Shown here: piece after piece, positions 1 through 5,464 of the stretch
Numbering within the stretch: the stretch's first letter is position 1
Layout of the letters: the number at the start of each line of letters is the position of its first letter
From: Bacteroidales bacterium
GTDB taxonomy: Bacteria > Bacteroidota > Bacteroidia > Bacteroidales > Paludibacteraceae
Assembly (NCBI GenBank): GCA_900771035.1
Contig: CAAGML010000039.1
Coordinates: 1 to 13,935 of the forward strand
Direction of reading: 5' to 3'
DNA length: 13,935 bases
The notes under the pieces: model-generated
Databases searched by the model: none
The model's input: only the letters and a program-made list of their open reading frames with translations
Told to the model about the DNA's origin: nothing
Translations under genes and position numbers: made by a program

Positions 1-117
1 ACATAGCAATACAAGTGCCACATTTCTGTGGCGTGCGTCAGCTAAGCCATCCCGCTAACCCTTTGAACAGCCAATGCCAACGCCAAAGTCAACATGCGAA
101 ACTTGAGTAATTTATTA

Positions 118-201
118 AAAAGAAACTTCAAAAACACCAAAAAGTTTATTGCCACTTATCTTTATATTTCTAACATAACGGTAAATTTATAGAACTCACC
201 T
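118..201 (-). repeat. Dispersed palindromic repeat, copy 1 (right arm only visible)
   Basis: These 84 bases match the right arm of the complete copy at 2919-3003 with about 7 mismatches and one single-base gap (hand alignment, roughly 90% identity). The outer end reads CTCACCT on the plus strand, so the element starts with AGGTGAG when read on the minus strand. No matching left arm is visible between 1 and 117. It may lie outside the window, or this may be a solo arm. The copy lies about 380 bases downstream of the stop of the minus-strand sigma-factor operon (584) and is oriented so that this operon would read into it. Confidence in the repeat relationship is high; its nature (MITE-like element or structured RNA element) is open. 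Confidence 0.85.
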
Positions 202-282
202 CAATTCTTCTATAGCGCATAATGTAATCACACAAAAACAACTTACAGTTTACAAGTAACAAACACGTACTTACTACGTATC

Positions 283-359
283 CTGCCCGAAGGCTGCCCG
301 TAAGCTGCCCGAAGGCTGCCCGAAGGCTGTCCGAAGGCTGTCCGAAGGCTGTCCGAAGG
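283..359. repeat. 11-bp GC-rich tandem repeat, 7 units
   Basis: Seven consecutive 11-bp units start at 283, 294, 305, 316, 327, 338 and 349. Units 1, 3 and 4 read CTGCCCGAAGG, unit 2 reads CTGCCCGTAAG, and units 5-7 read CTGTCCGAAGG. A partial CTG follows at 360-362. Their composition contrasts sharply with the AT-rich flanks. The unit length is not a multiple of three and no ORF runs through it. On the minus strand a standard unit junction reads GCC-TTCG-GGC, a three-base-pair stem closed by a C(UUCG)G tetraloop. The array lies about 225 bases downstream of the stop of the minus-strand gene at 584. The repeat is certain; any role is unknown. Confidence 0.95.
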
Positions 360-362
360 CTG

Positions 363-583
363 AACCTAATAAAATCCTATGCCTCAGCCCAATTCCCTTT
401 CCGTTTTTTCTTCTAAATCTAAATGGAAATTCTCAATCAAACCATCAATTATCAGGCTCCAGATTCGCGCATGACAAACAAGCTCTGAAAGAGCAATATA
501 TGAGTCAATCCTCTTTCATCCTCGTTTCTATTTTCTATAAAAATCTATTGCTTCAGCATAATTGAGGCTGTAGTTGCCTCTAA
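363..583. other. Intergenic stretch, no gene recognised
   Basis: AT-rich spacer between the tandem repeat and the 3' end of the membrane-protein gene. Two weak hairpins are visible: GCTCT/AGAGC at 482-494 with a 3-nt loop, and GAGGC/GCCTC at 564-580 with a 7-nt loop. The second starts four bases past the minus-strand stop codon at 584, where a terminator would be expected, but no T-run follows it on the minus strand, so it is not called as one. No ORF of note was seen. Confidence 0.6.
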
Positions 584-1165
584 TTATTCCTCTATCTGGC
601 GTATTACCTCGTCAGCGTTCCTCAACGCCTTCATAAACATCCTCAACCCTGCCGCCATCCCTATCAAAAGCCCAATCACAACACCTATCGTCAACGAATT
701 CTTATACCACATTCTCTCTGGGTCAGCCGCAAAATGATAAATCTCCCATTCCAACCATCCAATCCACACTGCAATCATAGAGTTACCAACCCACAACCAC
801 CTCTTCATCTCAACCTTGAATTTCCTCATTCTTTCAGCCACATCCTTCAAGTTGCCGTTCATCAGATCTCTCTCAGTCACAGGTCCGTAAATCCTTTTCG
901 TCGCAAACATGCACACCGCCATCATCACGACAGTCGCTGCTATGAACGCCCACGAAGAACCAAAAGAAAACCTAAACGACAGAGGAGCCAATATTATCAC
1001 CACGAGTGCGCAAACATACTCAGTCCTTTTCGCAACCCTCAGTTTGTCAACATTCGTGTTCATAACCTTGCGCATCATCTTGTCGTTGATGATGCTCTCT
1101 TTCTCTATTTTCTCTTTGAGTATGCCTATTTGTTTGCGCATCTCTATAATCTCTTCTGTTTCCAT
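584..1165 (-). CDS. Four-helix membrane protein paired with ECF sigma factor
   Basis: A 193-residue protein with no recognised enzymatic motif. Residues about 5-30 are charged and heptad-like (MRKQIGILKEKIEKE), suggesting a short cytoplasmic coiled coil. Four hydrophobic segments follow at about 50-66, 70-89, 122-141 and 157-178. The start codon (1163-1165) lies three bases beyond the TAA of the upstream sigma-factor gene, so the two are almost certainly cotranscribed and probably translationally coupled. In Bacteroidota many small ECF sigma genes are followed by a membrane protein of this layout. By position it is a candidate membrane-bound modulator of the sigma factor, but it lacks the His/Cys zinc-binding signature of classical ZAS-type anti-sigma factors and that role is inference. 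No clear terminator was found downstream. Confidence 0.85.
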   Translation of the reverse strand: METEEIIEMRKQIGILKEKIEKESIINDKMMRKVMNTNVDKLRVAKRTEYVCALVVIILAPLSFRFSFGSSWAFIAATVVMMAVCMFATKRIYGPVTERDLMNGNLKDVAERMRKFKVEMKRWLWVGNSMIAVWIGWLEWEIYHFAADPERMWYKNSLTIGVVIGLLIGMAAGLRMFMKALRNADEVIRQIEE

Positions 1166-1168
1166 AGC

Positions 1169-1642
1169 TTATTGATTTTTTAATTCCTCTTTTATTCTAT
1201 GCAGTTTCACCCCCACATTCTGTGCCGTAATGCCAATCACGTCAGCAATCTCCTCGTAACTCATATCCTCAAGCCACATCAGCACTATAGCCCTGTCGAT
1301 GACACCGAGTTTCTGTATTCTTTTGTGCAGTTGCCTGATTTGCAGGCTCTTGGTGTCACGGTCAAGATACAGGTTAGCCTCCATGCTTAGTGGCACGCTT
1401 TTGCCGCGTCTCTTTTTCTTCCGTTCCATCGAAATGCAGGTGTTCAATGCCACACGGTAAATCCATGTCTCGACCTTGCTCTCGCCTTTGAAACTCCCGA
1501 AACCTTTCCAGAGGTTAACCAGCACCTCCTGGAACATATCGTTCACCTCATCATCGTCTTTCGAGAACATATAGCACACAGTGAAAACCGTGCCTTTGTT
1601 CTCTCTTACGATTCTTGTGAACTCGAACTCATTATCATCCAT
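1169..1642 (-). CDS. ECF-type RNA polymerase sigma factor (sigma-70 family)
   Basis: A 157-residue protein of usual ECF length (group 4 sigma-70). Region 2 spans about residues 10-75 and holds the core-binding and -10-recognition signature (DDEVNDMFQEVLVNLWKGF, then ETWIYRVALNTCI). A basic linker KKKRRGK follows. Region 4 spans about 100-157, with the helix-turn-helix DMSYEEIADVIGITAQNVGV that contacts the -35 element. It would direct RNA polymerase to a small regulon, often including its own promoter. The ATG at 1640-1642 lacks a Shine-Dalgarno sequence, as is common in Bacteroidota. It is first in an operon with the membrane protein ending at 584. No TAnnTTTG box was seen upstream, compatible with autoregulation by a different promoter class, though this is inference. 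The regulon cannot be told from sequence. Confidence 0.95.
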   Translation of the reverse strand: MDDNEFEFTRIVRENKGTVFTVCYMFSKDDDEVNDMFQEVLVNLWKGFGSFKGESKVETWIYRVALNTCISMERKKKRRGKSVPLSMEANLYLDRDTKSLQIRQLHKRIQKLGVIDRAIVLMWLEDMSYEEIADVIGITAQNVGVKLHRIKEELKNQ

Positions 1643-1723
1643 TCTGAAAAAACGTTTTGACTATTAGACGCATTGCCGTACGTGTTTATTACACCAATTG
1701 CCGAAAAACATTTCCTCCGGCAA

Positions 1724-1769
1724 CAAAAAAATGGAGAACGATTGTCCACGATAAGACCATTCTCCATTT
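1724..1769 (-). terminator. Intrinsic terminator downstream of AraC-type regulator
   Basis: A perfect 10-bp inverted repeat, AAATGGAGAA (1729-1738) and TTCTCCATTT (1760-1769), encloses a 21-nt loop. On the minus strand the second arm runs into a run of seven T residues ending at about 1725. It lies 44 bases past the stop of the AraC-type gene (1813), so it should end that transcript before the sigma-factor gene. A second, weaker hairpin (TTGCCG/CGGCAA, 1698-1723) follows immediately. Confidence 0.85.
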
Positions 1770-1812
1770 ATGAGCTGAAACTCAAATCCACCTTCTGGCA
1801 GCATAAAAACTG

Positions 1813-2661
1813 TTACACTCCTCCCTTTCTCCTTAACTCAAGTGGCGACATTCCTGTATGCTGGCGAACGTACTTACAGAAAAACGACACGGTCGGAAAC
1901 TGCATCTTGAATGCTATCTCCTTGACATTCATATCCGTCCTTAGCAGGTAATATTTTATTTTCTCGCACGTCATCTCCTGAATAAGTCCCGATGCTGTCA
2001 TCTTCAGTTTCTCCTTGCAGACATGCGACAGGTATTTAGGCGTGATTTTCAACTTCTCGGCATACCACACCACCTCTCTGTGCGTACCGTCGTCGTCTTT
2101 CAGCTCATTAATGAAATTCCTGGTCAACCTGTCAGCTGCCGTGAACATGTCAACATTCTCCTCCTTGTCCTTGCTCTTGTTCATACCTGCCAGCACCTCG
2201 TACGACGCTGCCTTTGCCAACAACATATAAGTCTTCTTCCTGTACTCTGTCTGTTCTCCCTCCATATATTGCTTGAGCAACGAGAAATAGGTCTCAAGCA
2301 GTGTTCTGTACTTCTCGTTGTTGAGTCTGAAAACAGGGTTGCTTTGCAATTTTTTCGTCACTTCCCACCATCGTGGCTCAACCCTGCAAATCTCCATCAT
2401 CAGTTCCTGCACCATTTTGTTGTCGATGCTCAACAGATAGCCGCAGAAATCAGGTGTCCTCATGAAATTGTTTCTGAACACCTCCGTCCTTAGTATTGCC
2501 ATCTCATTGCCCTCTATTGTCAGACTCTCATTGTTGCTCGTCAACTGCATCATACCAGCCATACATGCGATGAGGCAATATTTGTTATCATTGCCGAATA
2601 ATGTTTGCGATATATCGTCAAGATTATCCGAAAACACTATATTATTAACCTTATATATCAT
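1813..2661 (-). CDS. AraC-family transcriptional regulator
   Basis: A 282-residue DNA-binding protein. The C-terminal AraC/XylS domain covers about residues 175-280 and contains two helix-turn-helix units: the first around 198-220 (EKLKITPKYLSHVCKEKLK), the second around 245-268 (MNVKEIAFKMQFPTVSFFCK), followed by the family signature ending in HTGMSPLELRR. The N-terminal half (1-160) resembles a cupin-like sensor domain, but its ligand cannot be told. The start chosen is the ATG at 2659-2661 (MIYKVNNIVF), preceded by an AAGGAA ribosome-binding-like sequence. The open frame extends upstream to a TTG at 2700, but that segment overlaps the -7 promoter box and is unlikely to be translated. The gene has its own promoter and terminator, so it is probably monocistronic. 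Its target is unknown; the neighbouring secreted protein and CoA-transferase are candidates by proximity only. Confidence 0.92.
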   Translation of the reverse strand: MIYKVNNIVFSDNLDDISQTLFGNDNKYCLIACMAGMMQLTSNNESLTIEGNEMAILRTEVFRNNFMRTPDFCGYLLSIDNKMVQELMMEICRVEPRWWEVTKKLQSNPVFRLNNEKYRTLLETYFSLLKQYMEGEQTEYRKKTYMLLAKAASYEVLAGMNKSKDKEENVDMFTAADRLTRNFINELKDDDGTHREVVWYAEKLKITPKYLSHVCKEKLKMTASGLIQEMTCEKIKYYLLRTDMNVKEIAFKMQFPTVSFFCKYVRQHTGMSPLELRRKGGV

Positions 2662-2689
2662 AACAGGTTCCTTATTTTTTTTCAAAGTG

Positions 2690-2697
2690 CAAAGGTA
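2690..2697 (-). promoter_or_regulatory. Bacteroidota -7 box (TACCTTTG) of AraC-type gene
   Basis: On the minus strand these bases read TACCTTTG, matching TAnnTTTG, the -7 element recognised by the Bacteroidota primary sigma factor. The predicted transcript start is near 2683, giving a leader of about 20 bases before the ATG at 2661. No convincing TTTG-type -33 element is seen at the usual distance. Confidence 0.65.
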
Positions 2698-2700
2698 CAA

Positions 2701-2803
2701 CTTTTTTGTAGCATATAATTATTATTTTATGAAGAAAAAGAGTTCAATTTGTATTTATTTTAGTTTTGTTTTCCCGAATGACGACTTTCGCCAGATTATT
2801 TTT
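2701..2803. other. AT-rich spacer upstream of AraC-type promoter
   Basis: About 100 bases between the regulator's promoter and the left end of the palindromic repeat. It is AT-rich and holds no ORF, terminator or recognisable operator. It could contain upstream regulator-binding sites, but nothing specific is visible. Confidence 0.5.
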
Positions 2804-3004
2804 AGGTGAGTTCTATAAATTCATTTTGAGTGCTTTTGAAGTTTGTTTTGAGCAGATTGCTGTGCGGAAGGAGGGAGCAATGCGGGCATTGTGACCGACT
2901 GACAATCAGCAAGATGCCAAAAGAAACTTCTAAAGCACCAAAAAGTTTATTTATCACTTATCTTTTTATTTCTAACACAACGGTGAATTTATAGAACTCA
3001 CCTA
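2803..3004. repeat. Dispersed palindromic repeat, copy 2 (complete)
   Basis: The element is bounded by a perfect 21-bp terminal inverted repeat, 2803-2823 and 2984-3004, whose inner 20 bases read AGGTGAGTTCTATAAATTCA at the left end. The arms remain similar further in: left 2824-2855 (TTTTGAGTGCTTTTGAAG and on) pairs with the complement of 2911-2944 after a block of about 40 bases (2943-2983) present only in the right arm. The central part (about 2856-2910) is unique. Related copies lie at 118-201 and 13856-13935. It contains no ORF, so it cannot encode a transposase and is MITE-like in build. Its right end begins eight bases past the stop codon of the minus-strand secreted-protein gene, where a 3'-UTR hairpin or terminator would act. 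TA lies at both ends, but the other copies do not share this. Confidence 0.85.
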
Positions 3005-3011
3005 TGGAGCC

Positions 3012-3791
3012 TTATTTTGGGCAGACTGGACGTATTGGGGTTCCGTAGCAGCGTTTTTCTGCCAGTTTGCCTGCAACGGTTGTGATGTTCGCAGGGGTTT
3101 GTTTTGCTTGATTGTTCTGTGGAGCGGTGAAGGTTGAGCTGCCGAGTGTGAAAGGACCGATATTAATGCCCATGTGAAGACCTGACCCTACATATACATT
3201 CGGTGATGCTTCTGGGCGATTGTCAGGGGCATAGAATAAGAATGCTTGCTGAGGTTTGTCGGAGATGTCTGCGGTCCAGTAGTAGAGAGCGGTCATATTA
3301 CGGCTTTTCTTGTTTTTCCCCATAGGTTCGTCTGAGGCAGGGATGAAGATGTGGTTGCCGTTTGGCCCTGTTACTTTGTAGCCATTGATGCCGTTGAGAT
3401 TGACAAATTCCCATAAGCAGCGGTCGCGGAGTTCGTCCCACTCGTCAGCCGTTGGGATTCGCCATGCGGTAGGCTCTCTTTCGAGAATGACGGATGCAGC
3501 GTCGTCGTCAGGAGAGAGCGTTGTAAGTTTGTCTGTCTCGTTATATCTGGTAATGGTTTTGCCTTTTTTGTCACCTGAGAAGGCATAATTGTTCCATTTG
3601 AATACTTCCTTAGCCTGGATTTCGCCCCAGGCGAAATATTTGCCGAATTGTTCGGGGCGGAGAGCGCCAATGTTGCAACTTGCCCAGCGTACAGAGAGAC
3701 CGAGGTCAATAGGCTCGGCGACATATTTCATCTGCGCTTTGGTGGATAATGAAATGACCGCAAGTGTAATTAGGAGAATAGTTTTTTTCAT
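3012..3791 (-). CDS. Secreted protein, Fibrobacter-paralogous (FISUMP-like) domain
   Basis: A 259-residue protein with a clear type I signal peptide (MKKTILLITLAVISLSTKA, cleavage probably before Gln20). The mature part opens with PIDLGLSVRWASCNIGA and FGKYFAWGEI. This is the hallmark of the domain first described as a major paralogous domain in Fibrobacter succinogenes and common in Bacteroidota surface and secreted proteins. The central segment WRIPTADEWDELRDRC also fits the family. Function is unknown, and the protein is probably periplasmic or surface exposed. No lipobox cysteine or C-terminal sorting domain was seen. The ATG sits only 15 bases beyond a strong intrinsic terminator that ends the preceding CoA-transferase gene, and no TAnnTTTG promoter is visible in the short gap. 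Expression may depend on read-through or a promoter inside the upstream gene. The palindromic repeat lies just past its stop. Confidence 0.88.
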   Translation of the reverse strand: MKKTILLITLAVISLSTKAQMKYVAEPIDLGLSVRWASCNIGALRPEQFGKYFAWGEIQAKEVFKWNNYAFSGDKKGKTITRYNETDKLTTLSPDDDAASVILEREPTAWRIPTADEWDELRDRCLWEFVNLNGINGYKVTGPNGNHIFIPASDEPMGKNKKSRNMTALYYWTADISDKPQQAFLFYAPDNRPEASPNVYVGSGLHMGINIGPFTLGSSTFTAPQNNQAKQTPANITTVAGKLAEKRCYGTPIRPVCPK

Positions 3792-3803
3792 AGGTAGTTA
3801 TAT

Positions 3804-3844
3804 AAAAAACGCTGCCATCACCCTATTGTGCTATGGCAGCGTTT
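3804..3844 (-). terminator. Intrinsic terminator of CoA-transferase gene
   Basis: A perfect 12-bp inverted repeat, AAACGCTGCCAT (3807-3818) and ATGGCAGCGTTT (3833-3844), encloses a 14-nt loop. On the minus strand the second arm runs into six T residues (3809-3804). It starts 14 bases past the TAA at 3858 and ends about 13 bases before the ATG of the secreted-protein gene at 3791. Confidence 0.92.
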
Positions 3845-3857
3845 ATGATGAAATCAA

Positions 3858-5339
3858 TTAAAATTCAGCGTTGTGCATATCGCCTGTCTCGGCAAACGCC
3901 TTGTGCATGTTGAAGCATGTGTTGATGTTCATTGGCGTGTGTGTCTTTGAGCCAGATGCCAGATATTTGCGCAGCATGTCACGGTACTCTGGAGCGACGC
4001 AGTTGTCGATTATGCAGTTGGCACGCTGGATAGGGCTCTTGCCTCGGAGGTCGGCTACACCGTGCTCGGTGATGAGAACCTTGACAGAGTGCTCAGACTG
4101 GTCGAGGTGCGAAACCATAGGGACGATAGATGAAATCTTGCCGTCCTTGGCAGTCGAAGGAGTGGTGAAGATTGAGATGTAGGCGTTGCGTGTGAAGTCG
4201 CATGAGCCGCCGACACCGTTCATCATCTTGGTGCCAAGCACATGAGTTGAGTTGACGTTACCGAAGATGTCAGCCTCAAGAGCAGTGTTGATTGTGATAA
4301 GGCCCAGACGGCGTGCAACCTCTGGGTTGTTCGAGAGCTCCTGTGGACGGAGGCAGACACGCTGTTTGAAGAAGTCCAGGTCGTTGTAGATTTCCTCGAG
4401 CTTTGGCTGTGAAACAGTCAGTGAGCAGCCTGAGGCGAATTTGACACGACCCTTCTTCATGAGGTCGATTACAGCGTCCTGGATAACCTCGGTGTACATC
4501 TCGAAAGCAGGGATGTCTTTGTTCTCGCCAAGCGAGCCGAGGAGTGCGTTTGCGATGTTGCCCACACCCGACTGGATAGGGAGGAATGATGCGGGAATGC
4601 GGCCAGCCTTCAATTCGCCAGCGAGGAAGTTGGCGACATTTTCGCCGATTTTAGCGGTGACTTCGTCAACAGGCGAGAATTTGCCCACCTCGTTTGGACG
4701 GTTAGTCTTGACTACGGCGACAATCTTTTTAGGGTCAACCTGAACGTAAGGTTTGCCGCAGCGGTCGGATGGCTTATAGACAGGGATAGCCTCGCGGCAA
4801 GGAGGGTCCTGAGGCTCGTAGATATCGTGTATTCCTTCCAGTTCCTCTGGGTGTGCTGCGTTAAGCTCGACGATGATTTTGTCGGCAAGGCGGCAGATGG
4901 TAGGAAGGATACCTACACCCGAGGTAGGGACGATTTTACCGTCGTCTGTGAGTTTGCAAGCCTCTACGATAGCGATGTTAGGTTTTGGCATAAAACCATA
5001 ACGAAGCTCCTGTGCAAGGTGGCTGAGGTGCATGTCGAAATAGTGTGCATCCTGAGCGTTCAGGCGTGTACGCATGTCCTTGTTCGACTGGTAAGGAGTG
5101 CGGAAAAGGACGGCATTGGCACGTGCAAGCGCACCGTCCAGCGAGTCGCCGGTGGAAGCACCAGTGTACATTCCAATCTTAAATTCACGTCCTGCGGCGT
5201 GTTCAGCCTCGGCACGTTTGGCAATCGCGGTTGGCACCTCTTTAGGACAACCGGCAGGGGTAAATCCTGAAAAACCGACGATTTCACCGTTGTTTACGAA
5301 CATGGCGGCTTCGTCAGCGGTCATTACTTTGTAGTTCAT
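3858..5339 (-). CDS. Acetyl-CoA hydrolase/transferase family (succinyl-CoA:acetate CoA-transferase)
   Basis: A 493-residue cytoplasmic enzyme of full family length (about 490-510). The family moves CoA between acyl-CoA and a free acid, typically succinyl-CoA plus acetate, or hydrolyses acetyl-CoA. In fermenting Bacteroidales it links succinate and acetate metabolism. The catalytic glutamate is predicted at Glu284 within MYTEVIQDA. GVGNIANALLGSLGE precedes it (258-272), and a glycine-rich CoA-site loop NGVGGSCDF lies at 374-382. The start is the ATG at 5337-5339 (MNYKVMTADEAA). An in-frame extension to 5480 would cross the gene's own promoter and is rejected. A TATCTTTG -7 box lies 35 bases upstream, and a strong terminator follows the stop. 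The substrate pair cannot be fixed from sequence, and 4-hydroxybutyrate or propionate activity is possible. Confidence 0.92.
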   Translation of the reverse strand: MNYKVMTADEAAMFVNNGEIVGFSGFTPAGCPKEVPTAIAKRAEAEHAAGREFKIGMYTGASTGDSLDGALARANAVLFRTPYQSNKDMRTRLNAQDAHYFDMHLSHLAQELRYGFMPKPNIAIVEACKLTDDGKIVPTSGVGILPTICRLADKIIVELNAAHPEELEGIHDIYEPQDPPCREAIPVYKPSDRCGKPYVQVDPKKIVAVVKTNRPNEVGKFSPVDEVTAKIGENVANFLAGELKAGRIPASFLPIQSGVGNIANALLGSLGENKDIPAFEMYTEVIQDAVIDLMKKGRVKFASGCSLTVSQPKLEEIYNDLDFFKQRVCLRPQELSNNPEVARRLGLITINTALEADIFGNVNSTHVLGTKMMNGVGGSCDFTRNAYISIFTTPSTAKDGKISSIVPMVSHLDQSEHSVKVLITEHGVADLRGKSPIQRANCIIDNCVAPEYRDMLRKYLASGSKTHTPMNINTCFNMHKAFAETGDMHNAEF

Positions 5340-5373
5340 AATATGAGTTATTTGTTTGATGGTTTTCAAGGTG

Positions 5374-5381
5374 CAAAGATA
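5374..5381 (-). promoter_or_regulatory. -7 box (TATCTTTG) of CoA-transferase gene
   Basis: On the minus strand the bases read TATCTTTG, matching the Bacteroidota TAnnTTTG consensus. The predicted transcript start is near 5367, about 28 bases before the ATG at 5339. No clear -33 TTTG was found. It lies 46 bases from the divergent -7 box of the asparaginase operon. Confidence 0.7.
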
Positions 5382-5405
5382 GTAAATTTTTTTGGTTGAA
5401 AAGGA

Positions 5406-5435
5406 TTGACGGGTGAAAAAAAATTTATATATTTG
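5406..5435 (+). promoter_or_regulatory. Promoter of asparaginase operon (TTG-N19-TATATTTG)
   Basis: A -7 box TATATTTG at 5428-5435 matches TAnnTTTG, with a -33-like TTG (5406-5408) 19 bases upstream. Transcription should begin near 5442, giving a leader of about 23 bases before the ATG at 5465. The promoter is divergent from that of the CoA-transferase gene, and the two transcripts start about 75 bases apart. Confidence 0.75.
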
Positions 5436-5464
5436 CAGTTTGAAAATAACTAAGAAAACTGAGT

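Noticed and set aside
17..32. GCCAC/GTGGC hairpin near the window start
   Set aside because: A short stem with no T-run and no adjoining gene in the window; it cannot be interpreted without upstream sequence.
283..362. Tandem repeat considered as a CRISPR array
   Set aside because: Units are 11 bp, directly adjacent with no spacers, and no cas genes are present.
564..580. GAGGC/GCCTC hairpin as terminator of the sigma-factor operon
   Set aside because: The stem is only five base pairs and no T-run follows on the minus strand.
734..1183. Plus-strand ORF of 149 codons opposite the membrane-protein gene
   Set aside because: Its product is rich in His, Pro and Arg with no motif, and the minus strand holds a convincing membrane protein coupled to a sigma factor.
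2662..2700. Upstream TTG start for the AraC-type regulator
   Set aside because: The segment contains the -7 box TACCTTTG; the ATG at 2661 has a better ribosome-binding context.
2803..3004. TA dinucleotides at both ends as a Tc1/mariner-type target duplication
   Set aside because: The other copies are flanked by TC (copy 1) and CA (copy 3), and the outer A/T is conserved as part of the repeat in all ends seen.
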